Below are positions 1-12,368 of a stretch of DNA of 64,000 nt, in pieces. This stretch comes from Curvularia sp. ZM96 (taxonomy: Eukaryota > Ascomycota > Dothideomycetes > Pleosporales > Pleosporaceae), in assembly GCA_022457065.1 (NCBI GenBank), contig JAJGBQ010000002.1, forward strand, positions 3,720,001 through 3,784,000. The letters run 5' to 3'. Each line of letters opens with the position of its first letter. The stretch's first letter is position 1. The notes under the pieces are model-generated. The model was not told the DNA's origin, did not search any database, and saw only the letters and a list, made by a program, of their open reading frames with translations. Made by a program: the position numbers and the translations under genes.

Positions 1-2038
1 CTTTTGAAAGTAGAATGGTAAGCACTGCGAACACAGCAACTGATCAGTAACTGTGACAACTACAACTACTTTTGAAATTGTAGGCGGCTGCTATTTTCGG
101 CTTTCACTGGTTATGGGAGAGGCAGTGGCTACATCAACATGGATCGTCTCCTTAACCACCGTTTCCGATGGCTTTGTGTCTTTGAAATAGCGTCAACGGC
201 GGGCATGGGTAATTCAACTCTCCAAACAGAGCGCAAGCGTGCCCATGTCCATGCGCCACGAAGGCGCAGCAGCGCGCAGCAGCAACCGCTGCCCTGTGCA
301 ACACAAGGAGGTGCAGGGCCTTGAGAGGTCAAGACTTCTCTGGTGGTCAGCACCCAAAGTAGCGGCAGTCAGCAGGCGTATTACAGGGCGGGCGCTCAGC
401 GACTAGCCGTAGCCTGCTGCCGCTGCCTTGACATGTGGGTTGACTGCAGGCGCGTCGAGTTGCCGTCGTCGAGAGGGCGGGCAGATGGGCAAATGAGCGT
501 GTTTCGAGCTTGTAGGGCTCCTTTCATGCACCCAGGCTTGGCCTGTCACAGACATGTTTTGCTTGAGGGGAACGACCGTCGAGGGTGCGATAAAGCAGCA
601 GCACGATTCACAGCCAACAGTGGGAGCATCGTGGCGATACCCGCATCATGCGAAGATGGAGTGACGGAATGCGCGAACACCCATTGCCAGGACTGGGATA
701 AGGCCTTGATGGAGGGTGCCGATCACTGGGCGCCCGGGCCGGACAGAACCAAGAGTGAGCGCTATTTTGGTCTCGTGCTGGCGCCCCGGGCGTGTTCGGA
801 AACACTGGCAGAAGTAAGTGTCTCGCATCGCAGGCCCGTCTGTGTACTGGCCGACGAGGGGGGCACAACGGCGCCGAATTGATGAGAGAGATATCGCAGA
901 CTTGTCGCCATGAGTTATCAACGGCGCCCTTCTGCCACTGATGGCCATGTCGACATCACAACGCATGGTTGGCATTCCAGAACAGAAGCCGGCCGTCCCG
1001 ACGAGGAAGCGATGTGCGGTGCCCGCCGGCAGGGACTGGGCCGTGACCAGCGGATCCTGGAGCCCCTCAACCACCATGGCGAGCTGGCTGGCTGGCGACA
1101 GGCACAGCCATGGCTTTGCCTTAGCGCTGCAACGACAACGACAAGACGACTGCGGGATGCGCCCTTGGGATGCGGCCGCCCTTGCCGACAGCGCATCGTC
1201 GGGGAGCTCGCAGCGCTGCTAGCTGTTAGCTGCTCGAGACATGCATTCCCCTGGCGACGGTAGGAGTACAGCTACAGGCTCGGAAGAAGCGGTCAGGGCG
1301 CAGGCGCTGGTCGCTGGTCACGCTCGCCAGCTCACGGCCTGGCTGGGCTGGCAACTCTTAGCGCAATGTGTCGCATAATTGTTGTTTGATAATGCGCCGC
1401 TTTTTGGGGCCACGACCGGGGGGTCTGCTGCGCGCGCCCTCGCCCACGGCCACGGCCACGGCCATTACCGTCGCCTTGACCTCGACCTCGACCTCGATCT
1501 TGACGCTCGCTACACTCGGGTAGCTCTTGATTGACCATGGACGCTCGCTGCTCGCTGCTCGCTGTTCACGCCGCCGGTGTGTAACGCTGGGGGGACGGGC
1601 GACTGGGTTGGGCCGCCCAGCGGCGCTTTCACCCACCCACGACAAAGATGATCCATGCGTCTAGGCGTCTTATTATGGGTCGGCCTCATACTATTGGCCG
1701 TCGACTTTGCCACCACTTGTTAGCGCGAGAGCTAGGGGGCTGGTTAGTCTGACACAGCCCTTCTTCTCTCCAGCCCACCCGCTGTTCTTGCTCCTCGCAT
1801 TTTGCATCCGCCCTCCCCCCATTCTTGTCAGCCTCACATCGCAATATCCATAGTTAATACTCCTCGCTCCTGCACCTCGACCGAACATCTCCTGCTGCAT
1901 CTCCGCACCTCTGCCATACCATCTCCGAGCTAATCCTCTTTGTCCTACCATTGTCGTGGTCGAGCTCCCTGGATTACCATCACAATCAGCCCCTCACCCA
2001 ACCATCTCATCCGAACTCTCATCACCCGCCGCGTAATC
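1..2038. other. Intergenic region upstream of first gene
   Basis: I see no convincing gene here. The reading frames between 139 and 1263 have no splice-supported structure and no recognisable domain. From about 1700 to 2038 the plus strand is rich in C and T, as is usual for a fungal promoter and 5' leader, and it belongs to the gene starting at 2039. Confidence 0.6.
1441..1565. repeat. Cluster of short simple repeats
   Basis: Three simple-sequence tracts lie close together: a cggcca hexamer run at about 1445-1465, a cctcga hexamer run at about 1478-1498, and a gctgctc-type run at about 1546-1563. They are microsatellite-like and lie in non-coding DNA. Confidence 0.7.
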
Positions 2039-2703
2039 ATGTCGCAGTTCTTCAACTACGGTGCTCAGCAGCACCACGCTCAGCACCTCAACGCCCACTC
2101 GCACAACCACCACAGCGGCCGCTCCCGAAGGGCCCCCCGAATCTCGGCCCAGCAGCACAACAAGCAGTTCCGCCAAGTCCGCACCCCCAAGGAGTTCAAC
2201 GTCGAGCCGCCCACGCTCATCGCCTACAAGCGCGACTTTGAGGCCGCCCGCTCCTTTGACATCGAAGACGATGAGATGTTCTGCCCCTTTCACCTGCTCA
2301 CTGAGGATGATGTAAGTCGCTCGCCTCACGATATTTGCCACCCACAAACCCCTGTCGTCGAATCCGCCCCAAACAGGCGCTGACACTCGATGAACAGCTG
2401 CAGTCCATCCACTCATCTGGCTCCGACCGCTCTTCGCTCTCAAGCGGATCGCCCGAGCAGTCTCCTCTGCAGCACCAGCTGCAGCCCACTCCCTCGTTTG
2501 TGCTGTCTTCTGCTCCCAACCCGTACACGCCCGTCGGCTTCCAGCAGAGCAACGCTCAGACGAAACTCCACCAGCCACTAGCCCAGCGCACGCGCAACGC
2601 CATCCCCATTGTTGACCCGTCCACACGCGCTGTTGCCAGCCCCCCACCAAGCGTCTCTCCCAACCGACAGATGCAGCAACAGTTCATGTCGCGACGCTGG
2701 TAA
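2039..2703 (+). CDS. Conserved-looking hypothetical protein, His/Gln/Pro/Ser-rich
   Basis: Two exons, 2039-2311 and 2377-2703, are joined across a 65-base intron (gtaagt start, cag end, phase 0) and give 199 residues. The start follows a long CT-rich leader. The N-terminal part is rich in His, Asn and Gln. Residues about 60-91 hold an ordered-looking acidic segment that includes the motif DIEDDEMFCPFHLL. The rest is Ser/Pro/Gln-rich and likely disordered. There are no membrane segments and no signal peptide. I do not recognise a named family. The composition suggests a regulatory or scaffold protein, but that is only an inference. It stands alone, with more than 1.5 kb to the next gene. Confidence 0.75.
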
Positions 2704-4244
2704 ACAAGTCGTGCTGGCACGAGACCAAGCATCTATTCGGTCAACTTTGCAGCGCTTCTGTTACGGGGCTAGTGGCTACCTGGATCTACTTCTACTACTA
2801 CAACTCTTCTTCCTGATATCCACCGGAGCCTCATCCGTTGTACACGATCGACTCTCCCTGTATAAATTACGATATCTTCTTCGACATCTTGGATTTACCA
2901 CTGAACCGGCGACGGCGTTGCAATTGTAGCAAACACATGATTTCCGGATAGAGCGCTCTTGGTCTCTTGCTTTTGGGCGCTAACGCATTCACGGCGGTCT
3001 GCACATATACTGGTGTTCTTTCTTGGGTCGCATTTCTCGGTTACTCTTATACCTTTCAAAAACTTTGAAAACCTTTGGTTACTGGCGTAGGTGTTCTATA
3101 GCGTTGCTGTTGGACACTTGGTCGCCCGGCTGCCATTATCATGGCGCCCTATCAAAGGGTAGATTTCCTTTGTACGGTTGGTCTCTCGGTTTCAAGCGGT
3201 CGGTATATACCATTGTTGGCGCGATCTTGCGAAGCGGCGGTGTCAAAGCGTGTTGTGGGTCATCGGTTTCTTGGGTGCATTAACATCTGTACGACGCTGG
3301 GATGATTCTACGCAGTCATTGGCGCAGGGTCGTTTTCGTTGCTCTCTTCTCCTTGTCCTTTTCTGTTCTTTCCATTGTATGAGGATTTATACGACGCCCT
3401 AGATTGGGCGGTTGCGATCTCTTCTTCGATCTTCTGGTCTTATCTTTCCCTCTGGAGCTCTATTCTCCTCATACATTACACGCCTCGATTCGAGGGCAGT
3501 GAATCCTAGGAATGGAAACGCAATTGTTCACATGAAAATGGCTTTGGCTTGTGCTATGTGATGATCTTGTTCGAGACGAATGGCTTCGTGGGATGGCCTG
3601 ACAAACGACATGTCAACAAACCATGTCTCCGGCCCGTCTGATGTCAACAGACTGCTTCCCCCCTCAACCCCGCCATTGGTAGGGAGAAGCTTCCCCCATG
3701 TGGCGGCTATGTACCCCGTGGAGATGGACCGCGTGCGCCACGTTGAACGAATCCAGGCACAAGGGGAAGCTGGGCCGACATGAGTTCCCAAGCGTGGAGA
3801 ATGGTCAGCTGAGCACCTCCTGCAGCACCCAAAGAGGCTTCGCATCTAGGCCTCGTTGCCTTTTCACAAGCGCAAAAGCAAAACAGCATGACTAACAAGC
3901 CTACTGCTGTTGGGCGGCTGGACGCCGGGCTAATCGTCGTAATGGTGATTGCCGGCCGGGGCAGCTATGACGTTATGACGTCTTCTCCCAAGCTAGCTGT
4001 CCACTAACCGAGGAACCTCTGTTTTCTCCAGCAAATCCATCCTTTCTTCTTGAGCCTACCAGTCTGACCAGCTTTGTCTTTACTTTTGTTATCGGTATAT
4101 ACTTCACCGGTCCTTTTTTCTTCATTGAAAAGCTCCCCATACAGAGAAGCAATTGGCACGTGAAGCTCCCGAAGCTCGACCGTCCGGAACCCCTCTACAA
4201 CCACCAATTCTCCCAACCAACATTGTTCAACAACCAAATTCGCC
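2704..4244. other. Intergenic region, no gene seen
   Basis: This contains the 3' end of the preceding transcription unit and the CT-rich leader of the next (about 4000-4244). Small open frames at 3023-3845 overlap each other on both strands and have no splice sites or domain matches that I can support. Confidence 0.6.
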
Positions 4245-4730
4245 ATGTCTGCCATCCGTGCCTTTGCGATCCGCCGCGCTCCTCTTCCCTTTGTTCAGCG
4301 CGCTGCTTTCTCGCAGTCAATAGCTCGCACTGCTGGCAAGGAGTCTGCCCTGCGTACGTGTGCTCCGCTCATCGTCCAGCACCACAGCGCCCCTGTTGCT
4401 CAACAACGCGATCACAACGAATTGAAGCTAACAGTTACACAACAGACAGCGAGAACCGCGCTGAGGAAGTCGAGAAGAAGAAGCAGGAGCAGCTCAGCAA
4501 GCAGAAAGAGGGCAAGGCCAGCTGGGAAGAGCAGCTTGCCAGCGACAGCGAGAGCGCCGTATGTTCATCCCTTCATTACTCCACAACTAGACAGATGAAA
4601 TTAGCAATGTCAGAGCATTGGCTGATAAAATACATAGATCAAGGCGGATCGATCCGAGACAGGAAAGAATACCCAGGAGCAGATTAAGGAACTCCAGGAA
4701 GAGGCGAAGAAGGTTAAGCCTGGACATTAG
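4245..4730 (+). CDS. Small, probably mitochondrial conserved fungal protein
   Basis: Three exons, 4245-4353, 4446-4558 and 4638-4730, give 104 residues. Intron 1 has gtacgt, a gctaac branch and an acag end. Intron 2 starts gtatgt, has a gctgat branch and ends atag. The first 30 residues are Arg/Ala/Ser-rich and lack acidic residues, like a mitochondrial targeting peptide. The mature part is charged and helical: a Glu/Lys-rich segment, then the motif EGKASWEEQLASDSE, then IKADRSE and a Lys/Glu-rich tail. The SDSE...IKADR pattern resembles a family of small fungal proteins of unknown function. It could be mistaken for an ATPase inhibitor, but I do not see that family's key residues. Confidence 0.8.
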
Positions 4731-5141
4731 AATGTGGACAGAGAGGAGAAAGATGAAGCATTGAGGGTATATTTGCCTGCATTGAGGCTAGAAGAAGAGG
4801 CTAGATAGCCCAACACTCGCATTTTTGGGTAGCAGGTCTGAGAGAAAATACGATGAGCTATTTTGTAATGATTCAACAATATGTTCGTTCTTGTCTTGTT
4901 CCGCTCTTCACATGTTCATCTGTGTGTGTGGTTTCTAGTGCTAACCGTCTTGTCCGTCAGTTCGTCAGTTCCCCATGTCAGACCACCTCAGGCAAGATGA
5001 CAAGCTCTTCAGCAACACAACACCATATTGGATGGTTAACTTGTTTGATTCATACAGAAGATCCAGCATATCTAGCTACCCAACGCCTACCTAATTCGCA
5101 AAATGTACTCTCAAACCACATCCACCTCAAACATATCCAGA
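4731..5141. other. 3' spacer between convergent genes
   Basis: These 411 bases separate the stop codons of two converging genes. They probably hold both 3' untranslated regions. No gene is seen. Confidence 0.6.
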
Positions 5142-8031
5142 TCATAACAAATGCTTAATCCCCCTCTCCCGCCTCTTCTCCCTCTCCATATCCTCCATCA
5201 TGATCTCCTCCTCCCTCTGTACCCACTTCCTCTCTCCACCCATCCTCTCCATCCTCTCCCTCGCACTCATCCCATCGTCCGCCGTCCTAGCCTCAAGATC
5301 CGCGCCGTGCTTAACCAGCACCCTATACGCCATAACCCAGCACCTATGCACAGCATGCTGTACAGGCGTCCAGCCATTGGGCTCCGCGTGATTGACATCC
5401 GCGCCGGCTTGGATCAGCGCTTCTACGGTGTCTGGGCGTGAACAGAGTGCGAGGGGCGTTTTTCCTGCGGCGTCGGTGTCGTTTGGAGACGCGCCTTTGG
5501 ATAGGAGGAGTTGGATAGCTGGGTAGTTGTGGTATTCCGCGGCGAGGTGGAGAGGAGTGCGGGACTGGGCGTCGCGAAGGGTGAGGTCTGTGGAGGGGTG
5601 CTGGAGGAGGACGAGCGCTGGGTCGCCGTAGTGCTCGTCGCGGCGACCGAAGCTAATCGGGCGCTTGAGAGCTGTGTGAAGGGGTGTGTCGGATGTGAGT
5701 GGGTTGCGGGCGTTGATGTCTGCGCCGTGAGAGAGGAGTTGAGGGACGACAGTGGGGGAGGGCGCGATGCAGGCGAGGGAGAGAGGAGTCCAGCCTTTTT
5801 CGTCATGCGAGTTGATGATGTCGCTGGCGGTAGGGTCTGCGAGGAGTTTCTCGACCAGCCGATGCATGCTGTACAGTGCAGCGTAGTGCAATGCTGTTCG
5901 CTTCTTGTCGTGCGTACGGTGTTGGATGGAGGAGCCTCGTTCGAGCAAGTACAATGCTATGTCCTCATGCTTCCTTGTAATGGCGGCAAACAGAGGAGTC
6001 CAGCCTCGGTTATCGGTAGCTTCGACGCTCAGGTTGTTGTTCTTGTCGTTGCTGGCAGCGCCTATGTCGAGGAGGTATCGAACTGATTCCATTGACACTT
6101 GGGCAGCAGCATGATACAGTGCTGATCGACCCAGACAATCAACAGCGAATGCATCAGCACCTCGTGAGATCATGAAATCATATTCCTCTGGTGTTGTTGG
6201 ACAAGCAATCATAAAAGGTGTGAAGCCATACTTGTCCTTTGCATTCATGTCAGCGCCCTTTTGCAGGAGGAGGTCGACAAGCTCATGGTTCTGGCTCATC
6301 ACAGCAGCATGCATCAGTGTGGCACCCTCTCCAGAACGGTCATTATTAACGTCCGGTATGGATTCGATCATGCGAGTTGCTAGTTTCTCGGCCACTTTGT
6401 TTTCCCAGCGTCCGAATTTGTTCAGTACGTACGCGAATGTAGTCAAGTCCACAATGTCGCCATACATGAGTTTGCACCGCCCACTCGCAAGCAAGGCATC
6501 GACGATCGAAGTATCCTTTTTCTCATCGCGGTTTAGCCGGATCACCGCATAGTGTAGCGGCGTAACATGGAGGGACTCAAGGTCCTTTGACGGTCGAGCG
6601 GGATCCGCACCAGAATCAAGAAGGAGTTGTACGAGCTCTCGGTTGTGACGGTCCACGGCAGGGTGGAGTGGCGTATCTCCATCGAAGACAGTCATGTTCG
6701 GATCAATGCCCAGCCTGAGTAGCTCTGCGAGCATATCAACCTCCTCTTCAAGCAGCGCAAAGTGCAGCAAATTGAGCGTTGCTCTTGGTCGGACAAGCTC
6801 ACCACCCTGATCGAGCACCCATTTTACCCATCCCCATTTGCCCGGCGGAGCACCATCGATGCTGGTGTATGGGAAGAGTGAGGAAATGGTGTTTATAACA
6901 AGTCTGGTTTCAGTCAGGCATGTTGTTGCAGCGATTTGGAGCGCAACACTGTCGCTGGGGTGGTCAGGTCCTTTTATGGCCTTTATCAACATCTTTGCGC
7001 ATTTGATATGGCCTCTTTTCAGAGCAACGTCGACTATGGTTTGATCTTCGTCACCGATAATTGAAAGGTCTGCTTCATGCTCTATCAGTACCTTGAGCGC
7101 TTCAGGCTGGCCGCAGATCGCTGCCCATACGGCAGGAGTAGCCTTTCTCTTAGTACTGATTGCGTTGATTTTCGCACCCTTTTCAATCAGCATCTCCACG
7201 ATCTCCTTGTGGCCTGCGCGACAGGCCACTGTAAGCGCGGCTGATGGTGTTAGTTGCATCTTGCAATGGCTCAACACGGCACTTATACTTACTTATCCCA
7301 TCTTCATCATGGTCCTCTAGATTCATACCCTTTTCTAGCAAGAACTTTACGATTTCTACCTGTCCAGTGTGCGCAGCCCACATCAGAGCAGTGCCACCGT
7401 TCCCACTGCGTGCATGTAGATCTGCCCCCTTTGCAAGAAGCAGTTTGGCAATCATCATCTGTCCCTTTTCTGCGGCAAGGATAAATGCCGTTTTCCCGTT
7501 TCCGCACTTTCGGTCGATATCCAGGCCTTTATCGATGAGAAAATCAGCAGCTTGCAAGTCACCATTGACAGCGGCCACGTGCAAGACGGTCATGGAGGAA
7601 GCGCCCACGGTTGCCTCGATATTGGCGCCATGGTCAAGTAGCAGCTGGATAATGCGAGGCGCGTCTTCAGAGGTTGCAGCTGCGTGGAACAAGGGCGGCG
7701 AGTCGATGACTGTATCGTTCACATCTGCCCCCCTTTCCAACAGGAGCTGTACGATGTCAATGCGACGTTTGTATATAGCGATGACCAATGGTGTGGCGCC
7801 ATCGTCGTCTTCGCGCTCGATGTTTGCACCCGTATCTAGCATGGACTTGACTCTGTCTATCTCTCCGCGTGCGATGGCCTTGTAGAAGACATCGTAGTCC
7901 AGGAATGGTGGCTGGGATGATTCAGGCGTAGACACGCCTCGTTCTGGCTGTGTTTCGGCTTCCATGGTAGCTGCTGTTGAGCCTTGGTGCTCCGATTCAG
8001 GTACTTTGTCCACGTCCCGATCACGCTCCAT
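5142..8031 (-). CDS. Ankyrin-repeat protein
   Basis: Two exons on the minus strand, 8031-7293 and 7240-5142, are joined across a 52-base intron (gtaagt, gcaactaac branch, tcag), giving 945 residues. The join is phase 1 and restores an unbroken repeat reading DGITALTVACRAGHKEIVE. After about 55 Ser/Glu-rich residues, almost the whole protein consists of ankyrin repeats, roughly two dozen, with the usual TPLH...A and VxxLLxxGAD signatures. No NACHT, kinase, F-box, HET or membrane domain is attached. Ankyrin arrays bind protein partners, so a scaffold role is inferred; the partner cannot be read. Met22 is a possible alternative start. It shares a 506-base divergent promoter with the HET-C gene. 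Confidence 0.9.
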
Positions 8032-8537
8032 ATCTGTTAAATAGGAAAGTCACGATGGAATGGCGAGAAGTAAGTCGCTGCCAGCGACATGCTCGCCAGG
8101 CAGCAGTACTGTCAGCAGGCGGCATTGCGCTCTGTCGAGGATTGGCTGGCTACCAGTACGCCTAAGGTGAGGGGAGTGGCTTCAGCTGAATAGGCCCCCC
8201 TTCACGGCATCATCTGCGCACGAGGTGGGGCAGCTGTGGCGCAAGCGATTTCAACCTTGCATTGGGCAGCAAAGCCTCGCCGAAGGTGGGTATTTTGAGC
8301 TAGGATTACTCACATACTAAATCCCATGCACACCGTGGTTGGCAAGTGTGGCACAGGAAATTTTGTTTCTTCCTGATCTGAGTGGGCTCTGGTGACGTGT
8401 GGCGTCATTCCTGCACCGCCTTATCCGTCGACGTAAACAGCTGACCGTAGCGGATAAGAAGTCAGCACCTCCAAGACTCTTACTCGACTCTCCTACAAGA
8501 CCCCGCTCCTTCTCTCTTTCCCTTTGTTGTTCCAATC
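8032..8537. other. Divergent promoter region
   Basis: These 506 bases lie between the start codons of the ankyrin gene (minus) and the het-c gene (plus). The last 80 bases are CT-rich on the plus strand, consistent with the het-c leader. I see no further gene. Confidence 0.6.
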
Positions 8538-11209
8538 ATGGGAATCTCATCCAAGTACGTGCTGCTCGTCGCCCTCGCGATCCTCGTCCTGCTGCCCACT
8601 AGCGCCGAAGCCTTTGGCGCGGGGAATATTGCATCCATTTCCAAGATTGAGGGTAAGAATTGGCGCCATGGCGATATCGAGGACATGCTCGCGACGGTCG
8701 CCTGCTTGAAAGGACACAAGTGGAAGAGCCAGATGATCAAGGTGGGAGCAAGCAGCCATGATGCATTCACTGGACACTGACATTTGGCGCAGCGTGTGTA
8801 CTTTGGCAACTGGTTACGCGATTACTCACAAGTGAGCTGGATCGATTGAAGGCGACCGAACTGTACTGACTCTCCAAGGCTGTTGACGTTGGCACGCTGG
8901 CCAAAGTCCAGGTACGCCAAAAGCATGGTTGAAACACGTGACTGTATGCTGACAGTAACCAGGCGGAAACTATCCGTGTTCTGGTCTGGGTCCTATCTTT
9001 CATGTCCTTTGGTTATGCGACTGGGGAATTCGAAGTCACAGCCGAGAGACTAGGTGTATACAGGCCCGAAGAACACATCGGTAAGCGAAGCTAGCCAAGT
9101 CGCAAAGGAACATGCTAACAAGTAAACAGACAATCCCGTAAGCTTTACAAGATATATAAAAACATACTGGTTCTAAGACCCTTGCAGAAAGACTATGCCG
9201 ACAACCAAGATGCTCGCAAATACGACCCGCGTCTTCGTGGTCCAGTGTCAGAGGCCGAGCTCGCTGTCGATCCTAACACAGGAATGAAAAACTACATTGC
9301 CAATGAACATGGTAACTGGGCTACGTCTTCGGGATACATAAAATACTCCTTTGCGCGGGCTATCCATTTTGGCCGTCTGTACACCCATGGTCCATCAGGC
9401 CAACGTGGACGAGAGGAGGACCTCGCAGAAGCACTTCGCTGTCTCGGCCAGGGACTCCACTGTCTAGAAGACTTTGGCGCACACACGAACTACACCGAGC
9501 TGGTACTACGCGAGCTCGGATACACCAACGTGTTCCCTCATACGGGTGTACAGACTGGTATTAACCTGCGCGGACAGCACACTTACCCGCTTGTCACAGG
9601 TACATTTGGCGGTGTTGATTTCTTCCACTCTGTTCTCGGAGAGGCAAACGATCACATCACGCAGACCGAGATTGACGAAGTAAACACTGCCCTTGTGGAT
9701 GCAGTTTCTTCCAATGGAAAGAGATCTGGGCCAGGAGGATCTGATCCTTGTGGTGGCCTGATAGATGCCCTGAACATGGTTCCGGGCACTGGCGACCTCA
9801 TCAGCCAAGCAAGGAGTTTACAGGCTTCGTCGGATGCACAGGCCGCAGAGAACGCCCGCTCTGGGTTCGGGGACTACAGCTCGTCCAGAGCTGGGCCTGG
9901 TCAGTTTGATGCACCGCCTGGCTCTGTTGGTGGACCTCCAGGACCGGACATTCCAGGCACGAACACTGATCCTGCGACCATCATTCCGAAGATCTACCCT
10001 ATTCTAGTCTTCAGGGATAACGTTGTCCGAAGTATCTCCAACATCATCTCAAAGATTCCTGGACTCGAGAAACTGATCGAGACTATCACAGAGCGTGTCA
10101 CCATCTTTGTGTTGTCACTGCTTGCACCATTCATCCTGCCAATCATCAAGACGGCATCAGGCCAGCTCAAGAGCGGCTCCTCAGCTGTCATTGACTCGGC
10201 AGCCAAGCACCAGTTCGAAGTCTGGAATGATCCCACATCCACCAACCCCACCCACAGCATGCTGTCCAAGGACCATTTCTCTAACGTCCTCAATCCGCCT
10301 GCTGGCCAGGTCGCCGTAGCCATTCTGCAATACGTCGCACCCCGTGTCATCTACGCTTGGGACCACCCAGACGTTCCCGTCGACCAAGTCCTCAACGACG
10401 TAGCCCGCGTGTTCCACCATCCCGTTCTCCGGGACCCGCACTGCGAGGTCCATGTCAAAATGTTCGAGGTAGTCAAGAACTGGGCGCACAGCTACCGCGG
10501 CAAAGACTTAAATGACATCCTCTCCTCTGAATCCGTCAAGGCTGGCCATAACCACAGCGGTTCTCACGACCACTCCTCAGGCCACAGCCACGGCGCAGCG
10601 GGTATATCCAGCTTCCAAGGCCACAGCCACAGCCACAGCCACAGCGGTGGACACTCCAGCAAGCCATCCGGCGGCGGATCCAACGACCTCCTCGGTGCCA
10701 TAGGCGGCAAGCTTCCCGGACCCCTCGGCGGCATCTTCAGCAGCCTGGGCAACAGCTCCGGCCAGTCTCGCGAAGCAGGCGACGACAACACACCCTTATC
10801 CCCTCACTCAGCAACGGGTCCCTACTCGTCCTCTCCCCAGCCCTCCCCGCAGTGGGCAAACTTCCATCCTTACCAGTCCTCCTACGCTGGCGAAGCATAC
10901 CAGCCTCCCGCAGAGTACAGCAACGCCGTTCCCACCGGCGGCTATGGGTGGTCTCACGGCCAGTATTCAGGTGGCCAGGGCCAGGAACCGAGTTATGCTT
11001 TCCCCACGAATTATCAGCAGGGTTATGAGAATTATGGTCCTCCTCCTGGTACTGCTCCTGCGTATGGACAGCAGCCGCCGCAACAGCAGCCACCGCCCGG
11101 TAGCTATGGTGCGTATGGCCAAGGTGGGGCGTATGACTCGTATGGTCAGGGTCAGTCGGGGGGAAGTGGAAGGCAGTGGGGAGGTGGTGGTGGCAATTCA
11201 GCCTGGTAG
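8538..11209 (+). CDS. het-C: HET-C heterokaryon-incompatibility family protein
   Basis: Six exons (8538-8741, 8793-8831, 8879-8911, 8963-9080, 9130-9137, 9188-11209) give 807 residues; exon 5 is only 8 bases. A signal peptide (residues 1 to about 25, ending SAEA) leads into the HET-C hallmark FGAGNIASISKIEGKNWRHG. The domain contains LHCLEDFGAH, an H-x3-D-x3-H pattern that could bind metal. A hydrophobic stretch lies near residues 430-455 (FVLSLLAPFILP). Residues about 580-630 are His/Ser-rich, and the last 100 are Gly/Tyr/Gln/Pro-rich, like the glycine-rich tail of the Neurospora protein. In Neurospora, het-c alleles control self/non-self recognition after hyphal fusion; elsewhere the role is often unknown. 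It is not related to Podospora HET-C, a glycolipid-transfer protein. Confidence 0.93.
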
Positions 11210-11805
11210 GCGTTTCGTATCGATACCCGAGCGGTGTGTAGCACCAGGCGGATGGTTTTGAAGGGATTATGGTATCATTTACCACCTGGATGGTCGGCAG
11301 TGTATCGAGGTATGCTGCCTTGCCTCTATCTCATGAGTAATGCTAGAAATGAGTACTTGCACTTTGTCTTCAGTATCTGGCAATGTGACAAGTTCAGCGT
11401 CTGTCCAGGAGTTCAGCACAAGGATCTACTGTATGACAACATATCTTAAACGCAATTAGAGCAGAGATTCTTATTCATTTCGTCATCGTCCTTTCGTTTC
11501 TCCATTTACATTTCCCCGTTCACTTGATTTTCCAACCCGTAGTTCTTGTGAATACATGCATTGAAGAAACGCTGTCCAAGAAAACATCAAAAAAGATTTT
11601 TGCCCAAGCCACGGGGAATATACACATGCCAATCGCAGTCGTGCTAGCGCTTCGCGTGAAATTTTAGGGTGTAGGCGTGGATCCGAAGAAACGGAAAGTG
11701 GGCTGAGGTAGTCGGTATTGGTGGGGGTGGGTATTGATACAAGATGTAACAAGCAAAATCCATTAGAATTTACTTGCAGTCCGCGCTACTTTACGATTGT
11801 TGCGC
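11210..11805. other. 3' spacer between convergent genes
   Basis: This spacer lies between the het-c stop codon and the Hsp10 stop codon. It is AT-richer than the flanking genes and presumably holds both 3' untranslated regions. No gene is seen. Confidence 0.6.
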
Positions 11806-12244
11806 CTACTCGTTGATCTTGGCAAGAAGTCTGTGAGGGGTTTACCAGTCAGCTTTCTATTCCTCAATTGCGCGGGCACGTCCTTCAAGGCTCAAAACTT
11901 ACTCGTGGTCCCTGAACAGGCTCAATTCCTCATCGCCGACCTTGATTGGGCTGCCGCCGAACTGGGGGATCAGGACCTTGTCGCCAGGCTGCACGCTGGG
12001 GGCGACGCGCTTTCCGTCCTTGTCGACGGCACCGGGACCGACGGCAATGACCTTTGCTTCGTTCAAGTCCTTGACGGCTGTCTCGGGGAGGAAGATGCCG
12101 GTTGCGGTCTTGGCTTCGGGCTTGATGCGCTGCACGAGGATGCGGTCGAGGAGGGGCGCAATGCTGCGGATAGACTTGATGGTGGACTGAGCACGTTAGT
12201 ATGGTCTTTGTGCTGGCGGAGAATGCGACGGGAGAGCTTACCAT
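11806..12244 (-). CDS. hsp10: Mitochondrial 10 kDa chaperonin (Hsp10/GroES)
   Basis: Three minus-strand exons: 12244-12242 (the ATG alone), 12186-11903 and 11830-11806, giving 103 residues, the normal family length. Intron 1 (gtaagc, ctaac, tcag) directly follows the ATG. Intron 2 (gtaagt...cacag) splits the codon for Glu in DHELLAKINE, the typical C terminus. The body shows co-chaperonin signatures: PLLDRILVQRI, TATGIFLPE, a mobile-loop region, and PGDKVLIPQFGG. Hsp10 caps Hsp60 in the mitochondrial matrix and enables folding of imported proteins. The basic N terminus (STIKSIRSIAP) acts as an uncleaved targeting helix in this family. A perfect heat-shock element lies about 125 bases upstream. 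Confidence 0.96.
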
Positions 12245-12368
12245 GATGGCGGATTAGAGTTAATACAGCGGGGTATATCACGACAAATTGGAACGGCTGG
12301 CGGTTGGTGAAGAGAGGAATTGGACAGAACTCGATGTTGTAGAGAGTTGAAAGATGTTGTGCTTTGCA

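Noticed and set aside
343..1263. Overlapping frames of 100-179 codons at the left end
   Set aside because: They occur on both strands in GC-rich DNA, have no recognisable domain and no leader or splice pattern.
4245..4730. Mitochondrial ATPase inhibitor (Inh1/IF1) identity
   Set aside because: Size and targeting peptide fit, but the inhibitory helix motif of that family is not visible; the SDSE...IKADR pattern points elsewhere.
5151..6086. Plus-strand frames opposite the ankyrin gene
   Set aside because: They are shadows of the ankyrin codons and have no independent support.
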